A stretch of 64,000 nt of DNA from Sporosarcina sp. FSL K6-1508. GTDB taxonomy: Bacteria > Bacillota > Bacilli > Bacillales_A > Planococcaceae. The position numbers and the translations under genes were made by a program. Below the pieces are notes generated by a model. That model was not told the origin of the DNA and did no database searches. It saw nothing but the letters and a program-made list of their open reading frames with translations. The stretch lies in assembly GCF_038007465.1 (NCBI RefSeq), contig NZ_JBBOXF010000001.1, positions 372,001 to 436,000 on the forward strand, read 5' to 3'. Below are positions 16,869 through 25,778 of this stretch, one piece after another (the stretch's first letter is position 1; each line of letters begins with the position of its first letter).

Positions 16869-17300
16869 TAATGAATATAACGAATTGTTGCCATGAATAT
16901 CTCGGCAAGTGCCATGAATTCACGAACGAGCCATGACTATCTTGGCGATTGCCATGAATTCAGCCGCCGGACCCATTAACTCACGGCCGAGCCATGACTA
17001 TCTCGACGATTGACATGAATTCAACCGCCGGACCCATTAACTCACGACCAAGCCATGACTATCTCGGCGATTGACATGAATTCGCCCGCCGGACCCATTA
17101 ACTCACGGCCGAGCCATGACTATCTCGGCGATTGACATGAATTCACCCGCTAGACCCATTAACTCACGGCCGAGCCATGACTATATCGACGATTGACATG
17201 AATTCGCCCACCAGACCCATTAACTCACGGCCGAGCCATGACTATCTCGACGATTGACATGAATTCGCCCGCTGGACCCATGAATTCAAAGCCATCCCCC
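16869..17300. repeat. 61-bp tandem array built of three ~20-bp subunits
   Basis: Units beginning TCACGGCCGAGCCATGAC start at 16981, 17042, 17103, 17164 and 17225, exactly 61 bp apart, with more diverged units on both sides. Each unit contains three CCAT/ACAT-type anchors at intervals of 21, 21 and 19 bp, for example 16931, 16952, 16973 and 16992. There are no unique spacers, so it is not a CRISPR. It lies between the terminators of the 16068 gene and kbl. Confidence 0.93.
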
Positions 17301-17332
17301 ACTAACTCGCCACCAATCATCCATTCCAACAC

Positions 17333-17366
17333 AAAAATCCCGGACAGCATATTAGCTGTCCGGGAG
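17333..17366 (-). terminator. kbl terminator
   Basis: An 11-bp stem TCCCGGACAGC/GCTGTCCGGGA (17338-17348 / 17355-17365) is followed on the minus strand by TTTTTGTG. Confidence 0.88.
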
Positions 17367-17377
17367 TTCCCAATTTA

Positions 17378-18568
17378 TTATGAAATTACATTTAGTTCTT
17401 TGCCGACTTTTTCGTAGATTTTCAGGGCTTCGTCGAGCATTTCTTTTGTATGGGCTGCGGTTGGCATGTTGCGGACACGACCTTTTCCTTTGGCGACTGT
17501 CGGGAAGACGATTGACTTGGCGTAGACGCCTTCTTCCGCAAGACGTTTAGAAAATTGCTGTGTCAACTTCTCTTCGCCGATGATGCAAGGCGTGATTGGC
17601 GTTTCAGAAGCGCCGATATTGAAGCCTAATTCCTTAAGTCCGGCCTTCAAGTAATTGCCGTTTTCCCAGAGTTGATCGTGCAGTTCTGTGGATTCGGATA
17701 TCTTGTCCAGTGCACCCATAATTGCGGCGACGTCTCCTGCAGGAAGAGCTGTGGAGAATAGGAATGGACGTGAACGGACTTTTAGCCAGTCGATTAATTC
17801 CTGTGTGCCTGCAACGTAGCCGCCGACGACGCCGATTGCTTTCGACAGTGTCCCCATTTGAAGGTCGATTTCTTTTTCAAGACCGAAATGCTTGACGGTC
17901 CCTTTACCTTTGCCGGTGACACCTGAACCGTGCGCATCATCAACATACGTGATCAAATCGAATTCCTTCGCGATTTTCACGGCTCCGGGGAGGTTGGCGA
18001 TATTGCCGTCCATCGAGAAGACGCCGTCCGTAATATACATCACTTTTTCGTAAAGGCCGGATTCCGTCGCTTCTTTCGCTTTTGCACGAAGGTCATCCAT
18101 GTCTTGGTGTTTGACACGAATAACTTTCGCACCCGAAAGGCGGCAGCCGTCGATGATAGAAGCATGATTTAATTCATCTGATAGAATTGCATCTTTTTTA
18201 GTCATGACTGCAGATATTGCTGCCATATTACAGTTGAAGCCCGATTGGTAAGAAATCGCCGCTTCTGTTCCTTTGAATTCGGCAAGTTTTTTTTCTAACT
18301 TAACGTGGATATCTAGCGTTCCGTTAATCGTACGAACTGCGCCTGCTCCGACGCCATATTTTTCAGTTGCGGCAATTGCCAGCTTTTTCAAATCTTCATC
18401 TGTCGCAAGGCCCAGATAGTTATTTGAAGACAAGTTGATAAGGTCTTTGCCTTTAATTTTAATGATCGGGCCGTTTGGACCTTCAATAGGGTCAATTTCG
18501 TTGTAAAGTCCTTGATCGCGAAGTTCATTTAAGTTTTCCTGCAAAAATGCATTAAGTACTTTTGACAA
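17378..18568 (-). CDS. kbl: Glycine C-acetyltransferase (2-amino-3-ketobutyrate CoA ligase)
   Basis: The 396-residue PLP enzyme of the alpha-oxoamine synthase family cleaves 2-amino-3-ketobutyrate with CoA to glycine and acetyl-CoA, the second step of threonine breakdown. Key segments are NNYLGLATDEDL, DDAHGSGVTGKGKGT (PLP-binding Asp and His) and the Schiff-base lysine in MGTLSKAIGVVGGY. The start is the TTG at 18568 (MSKVLNAFLQ) because AAAGGAAG lies 6 nt upstream; this matches the family length of about 395-398. It works with the SDR Tdh at 14930. Confidence 0.93.
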   Translation of the reverse strand: MSKVLNAFLQENLNELRDQGLYNEIDPIEGPNGPIIKIKGKDLINLSSNNYLGLATDEDLKKLAIAATEKYGVGAGAVRTINGTLDIHVKLEKKLAEFKGTEAAISYQSGFNCNMAAISAVMTKKDAILSDELNHASIIDGCRLSGAKVIRVKHQDMDDLRAKAKEATESGLYEKVMYITDGVFSMDGNIANLPGAVKIAKEFDLITYVDDAHGSGVTGKGKGTVKHFGLEKEIDLQMGTLSKAIGVVGGYVAGTQELIDWLKVRSRPFLFSTALPAGDVAAIMGALDKISESTELHDQLWENGNYLKAGLKELGFNIGASETPITPCIIGEEKLTQQFSKRLAEEGVYAKSIVFPTVAKGKGRVRNMPTAAHTKEMLDEALKIYEKVGKELNVIS

Positions 18569-18682
18569 AATAATCTTCCTTTCAAACAAATGATACCCCC
18601 ATTTTACCACACGACCGGCCCTGCCGCAGAATGAAGCGCATCCTTGATCAATATAGGTATTTTTAGGAGTGGAAGACTACTG

Positions 18683-19750
18683 TTAAATGAGTTCAAAAAG
18701 CACTTTCGATTTACTATCAAAAACAGGGTGAATAATGGCGGAATCCATCGTGATTTTCATGCTGTTTTCGGCCTGTGCATAGGCCTGCATATAACCTGTC
18801 GCGTCGAGCATTTTTTCCGCATAGGCTTCCCGGATTGGACCGATTTCCGCTTCTGCCCCTGCGTCTTCCTCACACATATGCACAAGGTCGAGCAATTCAT
18901 CTCCCGGGTGTTCCACATCGTAGGCATGCGGGTTTGTCGAGTCAAGAACGCATACCGACAGCTCAGGAAAGAGTACAAGATCGACTCCCGCAGGATCCAG
19001 ACCGCACCAGCCGTACAGAACGTCAAATCCGCGCTGTTCAGCTTCGGCTCCGAGCGCTTTCATGAGCGTCGATTTACCCGTCCCGGGAAGACCTTTAATA
19101 AGGATTCGACGGTCTAAATGCTTAGTAATGGAAGGGATGAAATCATGCGCCCCTCCAGATGTTAATGAACCAATGAGTCTGTGCGAAACAGCTGCGTCCT
19201 TATTCAGCTTGATTGTTCCAAACAATTCCTCTTTCAATGATGCTATTTTGTTTTCATGGAGCTCCCAAACCATCCGCTTGATATTCACTTTTTCCCAATC
19301 ATCATGAATATTCTTTGCTTCCGCAAGCGATTTCAATGCTTTCCCAAGTGCTACACGTGATTCCTCTAACTTTTCTACAATTATCCCATTCTGTTCGCGC
19401 AATTTCGCTTCATCATAGACATCGTAAAAACTGATGACCTTATGTTTTCCGCCTATATCCGCTGGTTCTAAGGCAACCGGATGAGAAGCTTGAAGTATGA
19501 GCAGATTTGGGCCTTTAACGAAGATTGCGTCCGTTTTGTCGGACTGTACGGGATCCATGAACCGATCAACGTCATATCCTCGTTTCAGATAGTGCGAGGC
19601 AGTTTCACTCAAGACATTTGAGATAGCATTTGTCGGAGGGCATTTCAGAAAAAGCGTTTGAGAAGCCGATGCAATTAGTTTGTCGTATTTATGGGAGATT
19701 CCAGCACCTGTATAGGCTGTCCCCATATATTGGGTTATCGTTCCATACAT
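18683..19750 (-). CDS. Two-halved P-loop ATPase-like protein (PRK06851 type)
   Basis: The 355-residue product starts MYGTITQYMG. The C-terminal half has a clear Walker A, KGLPGTGKSTLMKALG (about residues 224-239), followed by a region with FPELSVCVLDST. The N-terminal half looks like a decayed copy: LFLKCPPTNAISNVLSE sits where a P-loop would be but lacks GKS. This duplicated layout fits the uncharacterised PRK06851 family of Bacilli. The ATG at 19750 was chosen because GAAAGG lies 9 nt before it. The biological role is unknown. Confidence 0.72.
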   Translation of the reverse strand: MYGTITQYMGTAYTGAGISHKYDKLIASASQTLFLKCPPTNAISNVLSETASHYLKRGYDVDRFMDPVQSDKTDAIFVKGPNLLILQASHPVALEPADIGGKHKVISFYDVYDEAKLREQNGIIVEKLEESRVALGKALKSLAEAKNIHDDWEKVNIKRMVWELHENKIASLKEELFGTIKLNKDAAVSHRLIGSLTSGGAHDFIPSITKHLDRRILIKGLPGTGKSTLMKALGAEAEQRGFDVLYGWCGLDPAGVDLVLFPELSVCVLDSTNPHAYDVEHPGDELLDLVHMCEEDAGAEAEIGPIREAYAEKMLDATGYMQAYAQAENSMKITMDSAIIHPVFDSKSKVLFELI

Positions 19751-19800
19751 TCCGATCATCCTTTCTGTACATACGATTAACGTATGCCCGGACAACAAAA

Positions 19801-19829
19801 AAAAGCACGGCTTTAAGGCACATGCTTTG
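19801..19829 (-). terminator. Probable terminator of the YczE-like gene
   Basis: Stem AAAGCA/TGCTTT (19802-19807 / 19823-19828) is followed by eight T on the minus strand; the inner part pairs poorly. Confidence 0.55.
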
Positions 19830-19849
19830 AATAAATAACTAAATTCATA

Positions 19850-20482
19850 TTAATATAATGTCGATTCATTCTCCGCGCCAATCAATTTCAACAAAAACTT
19901 CTGGCATTGCGGCAATGTATAATGGACGATCTGTCCTAAAAATAATGCGATTAGGACTGTCCCAATCCCAATCGGTCCGCCGAAAATCCACCCTACAATT
20001 GCAACAACGACTTCAAGAGTCGTCCGAATTTTTTTCACGCTCGCTCCCGTTTTTTTAACAAGGACAAGCATAAGACTATCCCGCGGACCTGCACCGATAT
20101 TCGGCGAAATATAAATCCCGACACCGTATCCCATCACAATTACACCCGCTGAAAAAATAAGTAATTGAGCACCCATAGACGTGATATCCGGAAGCAACCA
20201 ATTGAACAAATCGATAAAAAGTCCAATCAAAATCATATTTAGCCACGTTCCAATCTGCGGCCATTCTTTCAAGACAGCGGCAGTTGAAATGATAATAATG
20301 AATCCCGTAATAATTCCCCATGTGCCAATCGTCAAGCCGAAGTTTTTGTATAACCCGACATGTAGTACATCCCACGGGCCGATGCCAAGCTTCTGACCTT
20401 TAATCGTCATTGAAATGCCAAGGGAGAGGATCATCATTCCTATCAAAAAAAATGCCCATCTCCATACTAATATCTTTCTCAT
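19850..20482 (-). CDS. YczE/YitT-like membrane protein
   Basis: The 210-residue protein has about five hydrophobic helices and the YczE pattern: LGIGPWDVLHVGL in the first half and, as an internal echo, IGAGPRDSLMLVLVKKTG in the second. In B. subtilis YczE affects bacillomycin-type lipopeptide synthesis, but most relatives are uncharacterised membrane proteins. AGGAAGAAGG precedes the ATG. It is a single-gene unit between two terminators. Confidence 0.78.
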   Translation of the reverse strand: MRKILVWRWAFFLIGMMILSLGISMTIKGQKLGIGPWDVLHVGLYKNFGLTIGTWGIITGFIIIISTAAVLKEWPQIGTWLNMILIGLFIDLFNWLLPDITSMGAQLLIFSAGVIVMGYGVGIYISPNIGAGPRDSLMLVLVKKTGASVKKIRTTLEVVVAIVGWIFGGPIGIGTVLIALFLGQIVHYTLPQCQKFLLKLIGAENESTLY

Positions 20483-20538
20483 ATAAGTCCTTCTTCCTAG
20501 TGAAAATATAAGTTACTCTTAGATGCGAACAATAATAA

Positions 20539-20569
20539 AAGACACTCACGCAGCACGCATGAATGTCTT
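20539..20569 (-). terminator. ybaK terminator
   Basis: Imperfect 13-bp stem (20539-20551 / 20557-20569) with a minus-strand TTATTATT tail. Confidence 0.65.
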
Positions 20570-20615
20570 ACTTGCAATCTATTCATTGTAGCATGTTTTC
20601 GGTCCTTGATAAAGA

Positions 20616-21110
20616 CTACCAACTTTTCACAATGTCATAAAAAGATGCGTCTGTCACTTTCGCTAGTTCGCTTGGTACAAGTCTCATCTGCAAGCCAGGC
20701 TTCCCTGCGCTGACGATCATTTTGTCTAGACTTTCTGCTGACTTGTCAATGAATGTCGGGTATTTCTTCTTCATCCCGACAGCTGAACAGCCTCCGCGGA
20801 CATAGCCTGTCTCCTTCGTCAAATCCTTTAATGGAAGCATTTCAAGCTTTTTCACCTCGGCAACTTTTGCCGCCTTTTTCAAGTCAAGTTCTCCAGCCAC
20901 CGGCACTAAAAACACAATAATTTCTCGCGGACCGGCAATCGTCGCGAGGGTCTTATAAACCGTCTCCACTGCCTGCCCCGTTTTTTCTGCGACGGAAATG
21001 CCGTCCACCATTCCGTCGTTTACATCATATTCCATCAGATCATAAGCTATATTTTCCCCATCTAAAATCCGCACTGCATTCGTTTTTATCTGCTTACCTT
21101 GCTTTTTCAT
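20616..21110 (-). CDS. ybaK: Cys-tRNA(Pro)/Cys-tRNA(Cys) deacylase YbaK/EbsC
   Basis: The 164-residue protein matches YbaK, a free-standing editing domain related to the INS domain of ProRS that removes mischarged cysteine from tRNA-Pro. KTLATIAGPREIIVFLVPVAGELDLKK includes the conserved lysine strand, and ETGYVRGGCSAVGMKKKYPTFID is the signature G-G-x-S/C-x-G loop. AAGGGAGA precedes the ATG. Confidence 0.9.
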   Translation of the reverse strand: MKKQGKQIKTNAVRILDGENIAYDLMEYDVNDGMVDGISVAEKTGQAVETVYKTLATIAGPREIIVFLVPVAGELDLKKAAKVAEVKKLEMLPLKDLTKETGYVRGGCSAVGMKKKYPTFIDKSAESLDKMIVSAGKPGLQMRLVPSELAKVTDASFYDIVKSW

Positions 21111-21139
21111 TTAAGTATTTTCTCCCTTCTAAGAAAAGC

Positions 21140-21255
21140 ATAAGGCCCCGTCCAACCCCGCCATGCAAAAGATAATTTGCGAGGAGGCGTACTTCAGCCA
21201 CCACAGCCAAAAGGCTTATGACTTGAGAGGGTAGCGCCCGGAGTCTAGGCAATAT
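21140..21255. repeat. Diverged reverse copy of the ~120-bp dispersed repeat
   Basis: GCGAGGAGGCGTACTTCAGCC and AAGGCTTATGACTTGAGAGG match the reverse-orientation copy at 31562 (GCTAGGAGGCGTACCTCAGCC, CGGCTTATGACCCGAGGAG). The copy lies between ybaK and the terminator of the 21332 gene. Confidence 0.75.
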
Positions 21256-21289
21256 TCATGGTTGAAATCTATACTTTTTTATCTCTTAA

Positions 21290-21327
21290 AACGAAAAGAC
21301 CACCATTTAGCAGGCGGCCTTTTCGTT
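21290..21327 (-). terminator. Terminator of the 21332 gene, strand-selective
   Basis: A 15-bp stem (21290-21304 / 21313-21327). Two positions are A-C mismatches on the plus strand but G-U pairs on the minus strand, so it folds fully only in the minus-strand transcript. Confidence 0.8.
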
Positions 21328-21331
21328 CTAC

Positions 21332-21940
21332 TCATGCTATTTTATAAAAGCTCGGCCGATCGATTTCAAACCCTTTTTGTTTCATGTGGACTTGGAATGA
21401 GTAAGATGAAATCGCCTGTTCGTACCGTTTTTGAAGGATGAGTAATTCACGTTCAGGGCCTGAGGGAAGTTCCATGGATACCGCTTTCGCTTTTGCGGTA
21501 TTGACCTGTTCTTGTACAGATGCCATCTCAATATTCGACTGCGCCAGTTTTTCTAACGCAATTTGTGTTTCAGTTTGTCTAATTTTTGCTGATGCTGTAG
21601 CGGCAAGCTGATAATCTGCAGTCGTCGGTTGCTGTTCTGAAACCGCTTCAGTCCGGACGTCTCTCCAAAGGTCAATGGTCTCTTCAAGCGTCTTACCGAC
21701 CGGCAAAGCAATCTGTTTCACTTGTCCGGCGCCAAGCTGTTGGAATTCCTGTCTCTCTGGTTGCACGTTTTCAGGCTCTTTCTTCCCTCTTAAGAGAGAC
21801 TCCAGATCTTCAACCGTTTTCTGGTTCTGTCCATTGTATTGCACATTGCGATTGTAGGCACTTTCAGCATTCCGGCGCCGAATTGCATCATAGCGCTGGA
21901 TATGATCACTAGCTGCAACTTGAGTCATAACGGCATTCAT
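21332..21940 (-). CDS. Conserved-looking soluble helical protein, unknown
   Basis: The 202-residue protein is rich in Gln, Glu and Ala and mostly helical, with no signal peptide or membrane helix. A Gln/Glu-rich central part (KKEPENVQPERQEFQQLG) is flanked by helical N- and C-terminal parts (IALEKLAQSNIEMASVQEQVN). GGAGGTGAAG lies just upstream of the ATG and a strong terminator follows, which supports a real gene. No family is recognised; a structural or appendage-associated role would be guesswork. Confidence 0.65.
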   Translation of the reverse strand: MNAVMTQVAASDHIQRYDAIRRRNAESAYNRNVQYNGQNQKTVEDLESLLRGKKEPENVQPERQEFQQLGAGQVKQIALPVGKTLEETIDLWRDVRTEAVSEQQPTTADYQLAATASAKIRQTETQIALEKLAQSNIEMASVQEQVNTAKAKAVSMELPSGPERELLILQKRYEQAISSYSFQVHMKQKGFEIDRPSFYKIA

Positions 21941-22040
21941 AGGACTTCACCTCCCCACAATAGTATTTGCATAAATCTAGTAATTCCAGTATACCCATTC
22001 CATTTTGAAGAATAAACCCTACTAAAGCGCTAAAATCTAA

Positions 22041-24215
22041 TTACTTATCGAATAGTTTCTTTAGCGCATCTGCCATCGCCGTATTCTCCAGCTCTTCCGG
22101 TTTACCCTGTTTTTTCATGTATTTTTGAACATCGCGTTTGTCTGCTTTTTTTCCGCCCGAGTTCTCTCTGCGTTTCTCAAATGCCGATAACTTCTCACGG
22201 TGGCCGCATTTACAAACGAAAATCCGTCCGTCGCCTTCTCCACGCATCTCCAATTTCTTTTTACAAACTGGACATCTTGCATTTGTTAGCATCGAGACAT
22301 TTTTTCGGTGGCCGCACTCTCGGTCCTGACAGACAAGCATCTTGCCGCGCTTACCATTGACTTCCAATAAAAGCTTACCGCAGTCTGGACATGCTTTTCC
22401 TGTGACATTATCATGTTTATATTTTTTATCATCTGTTTTAATTTCAGTAACGGTCTGCTTGGAAAAGCCAATCATCTCTTTCATGAATTGCTCTTTTTTC
22501 ATCTGTCCATTCGCAATTTTTGTCAGCCCTTGTTCCCATTCTGCGGTCAGTGCGGGTGACTTCAAGTCTTCCGGCACGAGTTCAAGTAGTTGGCGCCCTT
22601 TAGACGTCGTATAAATATCATTTCCTTTTTTCTCCATAACAAATGAGTTGAAGAGCCGCTCGATGACATCGGCACGTGTTGCAACTGTTCCAAGTCCTCC
22701 GGTTTCACCAATTGTTTTGATAAGATCTTTGGATTCCCCTTGCATGAACTGTGAAGGATTTTCCATCGCAGCGAGCAATGTCCCTTCATTGAAACGGGCA
22801 GGCGGTTTCGTTTGACCATTCGTCATGACGATTGCCTGGATTTTCACTTCTTCTCCCTTAGAAAATGAAGGCAGAGTATCCGTATCTGTCTCTTCTTCCT
22901 CGGTTGAATAAACTTTCTTCCAGCCTTCATCCGTAACAGTACGGCCTTTTGCTTTGAATGTTTCCCCGCCAACAGCGAGCTCGGCAGTCACTTGGTCATA
23001 ACGAAACGGGCCGAAGAAGACAGCCAGAAAACGCTTGACGATTAAATCATATAGACGCTGCTCTTTATCAGATAAGTTTTGAAGAATCGGTGTTTCTTCA
23101 GTAGGGATAATGGCATGGTGATCTGATACACGCTTATCGTCAACGACACCTTTTTGCGGCTTTATGGTTCCAGCACGCAGAAGTGTACTTGTTGCCTTGC
23201 GGTATGGACCGATATCCACGGCTTTAATGCGCTCTTTCAGCGTACTTTCCATATCCGATGTTAAATGCTTTGAATCGGTACGCGGATACGTCACTGCTTT
23301 ATGGCGCTCATATAAATTTTGCAGCGTCGACAGCGTCTCCTTCGCTGACCAAGACCAGCGGCGGTGCGCTTCTTTTTGGAGCTCCGTCAAATCGAATAAA
23401 TGCGGTGCCGGCTGTGACTTTGGCGTCGTTTTCACGTCAGTCACTTTTCCGGCATGAACCCCGTCAATTTTCCCAATCAACTTCTCGATTGTTTCTTTAT
23501 CGAATGACTGTGTTTGCCCGGCTTTATCATGCCAAGTGAACTTCGCAGTTTCCGTCAACGCTTGCATACCGTAGAATGATTTTGGCTTAAAATTACGGAT
23601 CTGATTCTCACGCTCTGCAATCATTGCAAGTGTCGGTGTTTGAACACGACCCGTTGAAAGTTGGGCGTTATACTTTACCGTCAGTGCACGCGTCGCATTA
23701 ATACCGACAACCCAGTCCGCTTCCGCCCGGGCTACTGCCGCTTGGTATAAGTTTTCATATGCACGGCCGTCTTTCAAATTATTGAAACCGTCTTTAATCG
23801 CTTTGTCGGTGACCGATGAAATCCACAGCCGTTTAACAGGTTTACGAACTTTCGCCTTTTCCAAAATCCAGCGGGCCACAAGTTCCCCTTCACGCCCCGC
23901 ATCTGTCGCGATAATGACGTCTTTCACATCATTGCGTAGAAGTTGCGCTTTAACGGCATTGAATTGTTTCATCGTCTGGCGGATGGGTACCAGTTTGAAA
24001 GGTGCCGGAATGATTGGCAGAGGCTCGAGCTTCCACTCCTTGAATTCCGAACCATAGCCTTCTGGATCCGCATGTGTCACGAGATGGCCAAGCGCCCATG
24101 TGACGATATAATTTGTTCCTTCAAGGAATCCGTTCCCTTTTTTATTACAGCCGAGCACCCGCGCAATATCGCGTGCTACGGATGGTTTTTCAGCTAATAC
24201 AAGTGATTTGGACAT
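22041..24215 (-). CDS. topB: DNA topoisomerase III
   Basis: From the ATG at 24215 (AAAGGGG upstream) the 724-residue type IA topoisomerase has an N-terminal Toprim domain (MSKSLVLAEKPSVARDIARVLG and DVIIATDAGREGELVARWI). The catalytic tyrosine is in AVTYPRTDSKHL. The C-terminus holds two zinc-ribbon segments: CPDCGKLLLEVNG..CQDRECGH and CPVCKKKLEM..CKCGHREK. It relaxes and decatenates single-stranded regions. The upstream 36 codons in frame lack a ribosome site. It appears monocistronic. Confidence 0.94.
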   Translation of the reverse strand: MSKSLVLAEKPSVARDIARVLGCNKKGNGFLEGTNYIVTWALGHLVTHADPEGYGSEFKEWKLEPLPIIPAPFKLVPIRQTMKQFNAVKAQLLRNDVKDVIIATDAGREGELVARWILEKAKVRKPVKRLWISSVTDKAIKDGFNNLKDGRAYENLYQAAVARAEADWVVGINATRALTVKYNAQLSTGRVQTPTLAMIAERENQIRNFKPKSFYGMQALTETAKFTWHDKAGQTQSFDKETIEKLIGKIDGVHAGKVTDVKTTPKSQPAPHLFDLTELQKEAHRRWSWSAKETLSTLQNLYERHKAVTYPRTDSKHLTSDMESTLKERIKAVDIGPYRKATSTLLRAGTIKPQKGVVDDKRVSDHHAIIPTEETPILQNLSDKEQRLYDLIVKRFLAVFFGPFRYDQVTAELAVGGETFKAKGRTVTDEGWKKVYSTEEEETDTDTLPSFSKGEEVKIQAIVMTNGQTKPPARFNEGTLLAAMENPSQFMQGESKDLIKTIGETGGLGTVATRADVIERLFNSFVMEKKGNDIYTTSKGRQLLELVPEDLKSPALTAEWEQGLTKIANGQMKKEQFMKEMIGFSKQTVTEIKTDDKKYKHDNVTGKACPDCGKLLLEVNGKRGKMLVCQDRECGHRKNVSMLTNARCPVCKKKLEMRGEGDGRIFVCKCGHREKLSAFEKRRENSGGKKADKRDVQKYMKKQGKPEELENTAMADALKKLFDK

Positions 24216-24545
24216 AAGTAAATCCCCTTTCTTCATGTTTCGATTATACGGGAGAACCCGATTGGATGCATGTCGGGCGAATGAACGGAGATATATCATA
24301 TTAAGCCCGTACTGTCTTAACATTCTATGAGACGGCTGTTATTGGTAAAAATTTGTTATATAATGTATACATATACGACGTTAGAACACTTTGAAAAATG
24401 ATATGTATTTCCTTCTAATCCGCTTCGCTATCAGTCTTATGGCTCCGGCTGCCCCTCTTAAGGCGCCTTCGCTTGGTTTATATACAATTTTCAATACTAC
24501 AACTTATAAAACAATGGAAAACAAGTGAGAGAGCGGGTGATAAGA
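24216..24545. other. Gene-free gap with a repeat fragment
   Basis: This 330-bp stretch between the divergent topB and 24546 genes should hold both promoters. At about 24418-24480 a fragment of the dispersed repeat family is visible (CTTCGCTATCAGTCTTATGGCTCC, then GGCGCCTTCGCTTGG in outline). A short dyad, GTATACATATAC, lies at 24365-24376. No RNA gene is recognised. Confidence 0.5.
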
Positions 24546-25055
24546 TTGAGTAAAAAGCAAAAAATGCTATTTGGTGGTTCCATTCTAGTGAACTTAATTC
24601 TAATTATTATAGTGATTGTTGGATACCTGAAGATGAATCTAGTACACGAGCAACTATTTTATTCGGAAGTGCAATGGAAACTTGTTGAGCTTGATGGGTT
24701 AATTGAACATCAAAAAGAAACTAATTGGTCTGAACCCAATTTGGTTACTACTCAAATGAGTGCTATTTTAAATGGTATTTTTGTTGCAAAAAGCAGTGGT
24801 GAATATTCGGGTTGGATATCGTCCAATGAGAGAATGACGATGGAAAGTCTATACGCTGCTTTAAATCGCTATCCCCATGATGAAATCTACACGTTCAGCG
24901 AATTGACGCAGGCGGATAAAGAAAGTTTCGAGGATTTACAAGTGAAACTGCAAAACCTTGGTTTCGGTATGGAAATGACAATCAGTAATGATTGGAAAAC
25001 TTTCCTCAATAAAGCGGAGAAACTGATTGCCCTTCTTCGAATTCAAACCATGTAG
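24546..25055 (+). CDS. Single-pass membrane protein, unknown
   Basis: From TTG 24546 (GGGTGA 5 nt upstream) the product has 169 residues: a short basic N-terminus, one hydrophobic helix (about 8-27) and an outside domain of mixed helices containing WISSNERMTMESLYAALNRYPHD. No family is recognised. The GTG at 24525 has no good ribosome site. It lies alone between topB and a perfect terminator. Confidence 0.6.
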   Translation: MSKKQKMLFGGSILVNLILIIIVIVGYLKMNLVHEQLFYSEVQWKLVELDGLIEHQKETNWSEPNLVTTQMSAILNGIFVAKSSGEYSGWISSNERMTMESLYAALNRYPHDEIYTFSELTQADKESFEDLQVKLQNLGFGMEMTISNDWKTFLNKAEKLIALLRIQTM

Positions 25056-25061
25056 AATCGT

Positions 25062-25106
25062 AAAATCGCCTTTACACCTATTTAAAATTGGTGTAAAGGC
25101 GATTTT
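25062..25106. terminator. Bidirectional terminator
   Basis: A perfect 17-bp stem (25062-25078 / 25090-25106) with A and T tracts serves the convergent 24546 and 25119 genes. Confidence 0.88.
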
Positions 25107-25118
25107 TATCCGCAGCTT

Positions 25119-25682
25119 TTATTCCTCGTCCAATGCTTTCTTTGATAGATCCTTACTCATTTCCGCATACTTCACGAAAACCCTTGCAAGCTCACGCAAT
25201 CGATTGTGTACATCATCGTCAGTGATGGTGTTGTCTTGGTCAAAATGGCTCATATGTGTATAGACATAATTCGGTGTCACGAGGCAACGGAAGTAGTCCA
25301 AGATTGGTTTCAGCTGGTTCTCGATGACAAGATGATGCTGGTATGTACCGCCGTTTGCGACGATTGACACCGGTTTGTAGCGCATCGTGTGCGGATGGAG
25401 CATGTCAAATGCGTTTTTCAGCACGCCCGGAATGGATCCTTGGAAGATAGGGGTTGCCACTATATAGCCGTCCGCTTCCTTAAATTTCGCCACGAGTTTT
25501 TGCATGTCGTCGTTGTATTCACCCAGCGGCCGTCCATCAACAAATTGATGGGTATAATCCGCCAAGCTCAACATTTCCAGCTCATATCCACAACCGGTTT
25601 CTTCTATATAATCCTTTACGGTTTCAAGAACAGCGCCTGTTTTGCTGCCGATAATGGTCCCGTCCACAAACAAAACTTTCAA
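25119..25682 (-). CDS. NADPH-dependent FMN reductase family oxidoreductase
   Basis: The 187-residue flavodoxin-like protein starts with TTG (MKVLFVDGTIIGSKTG, phosphate-binding loop; AGGAGG upstream). It has the signature ATPIFQGSIPGVLKNAFDML, typical of FMN reductases/azoreductases (flavin-binding P-x-Y/F-x-G-S loop). VSIVANGGTYQHHLV is the second flavin loop. It is predicted to be a cytosolic quinone, azo or FMN reductase; the substrate is unknown. It is a single gene with a terminator on either side. Confidence 0.82.
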   Translation of the reverse strand: MKVLFVDGTIIGSKTGAVLETVKDYIEETGCGYELEMLSLADYTHQFVDGRPLGEYNDDMQKLVAKFKEADGYIVATPIFQGSIPGVLKNAFDMLHPHTMRYKPVSIVANGGTYQHHLVIENQLKPILDYFRCLVTPNYVYTHMSHFDQDNTITDDDVHNRLRELARVFVKYAEMSKDLSKKALDEE

Positions 25683-25728
25683 TGAAATCCTCCTAACAAC
25701 TTATAATCATAATTCATCGTACCAAAAA

Positions 25729-25768
25729 AAGTGACGGCCTACCCGTTACCGGGCTCGGCCAGCCACTT
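25729..25768 (-). terminator. Terminator of the antiporter gene or of its downstream read-through
   Basis: A long interrupted hairpin (25729-25767; AAGTG..GGCC/GGCC..CACTT with inner CCCG/CGGG) has a seven-T tail on the minus strand, 11 nt past the 25779 stop. Confidence 0.8.
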
Positions 25769-25778
25769 CATGCTACAT

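Noticed and set aside
16869..17300. CRISPR array
   Set aside because: The 61-bp units are contiguous copies with no unique spacers between them, and no cas gene is present.
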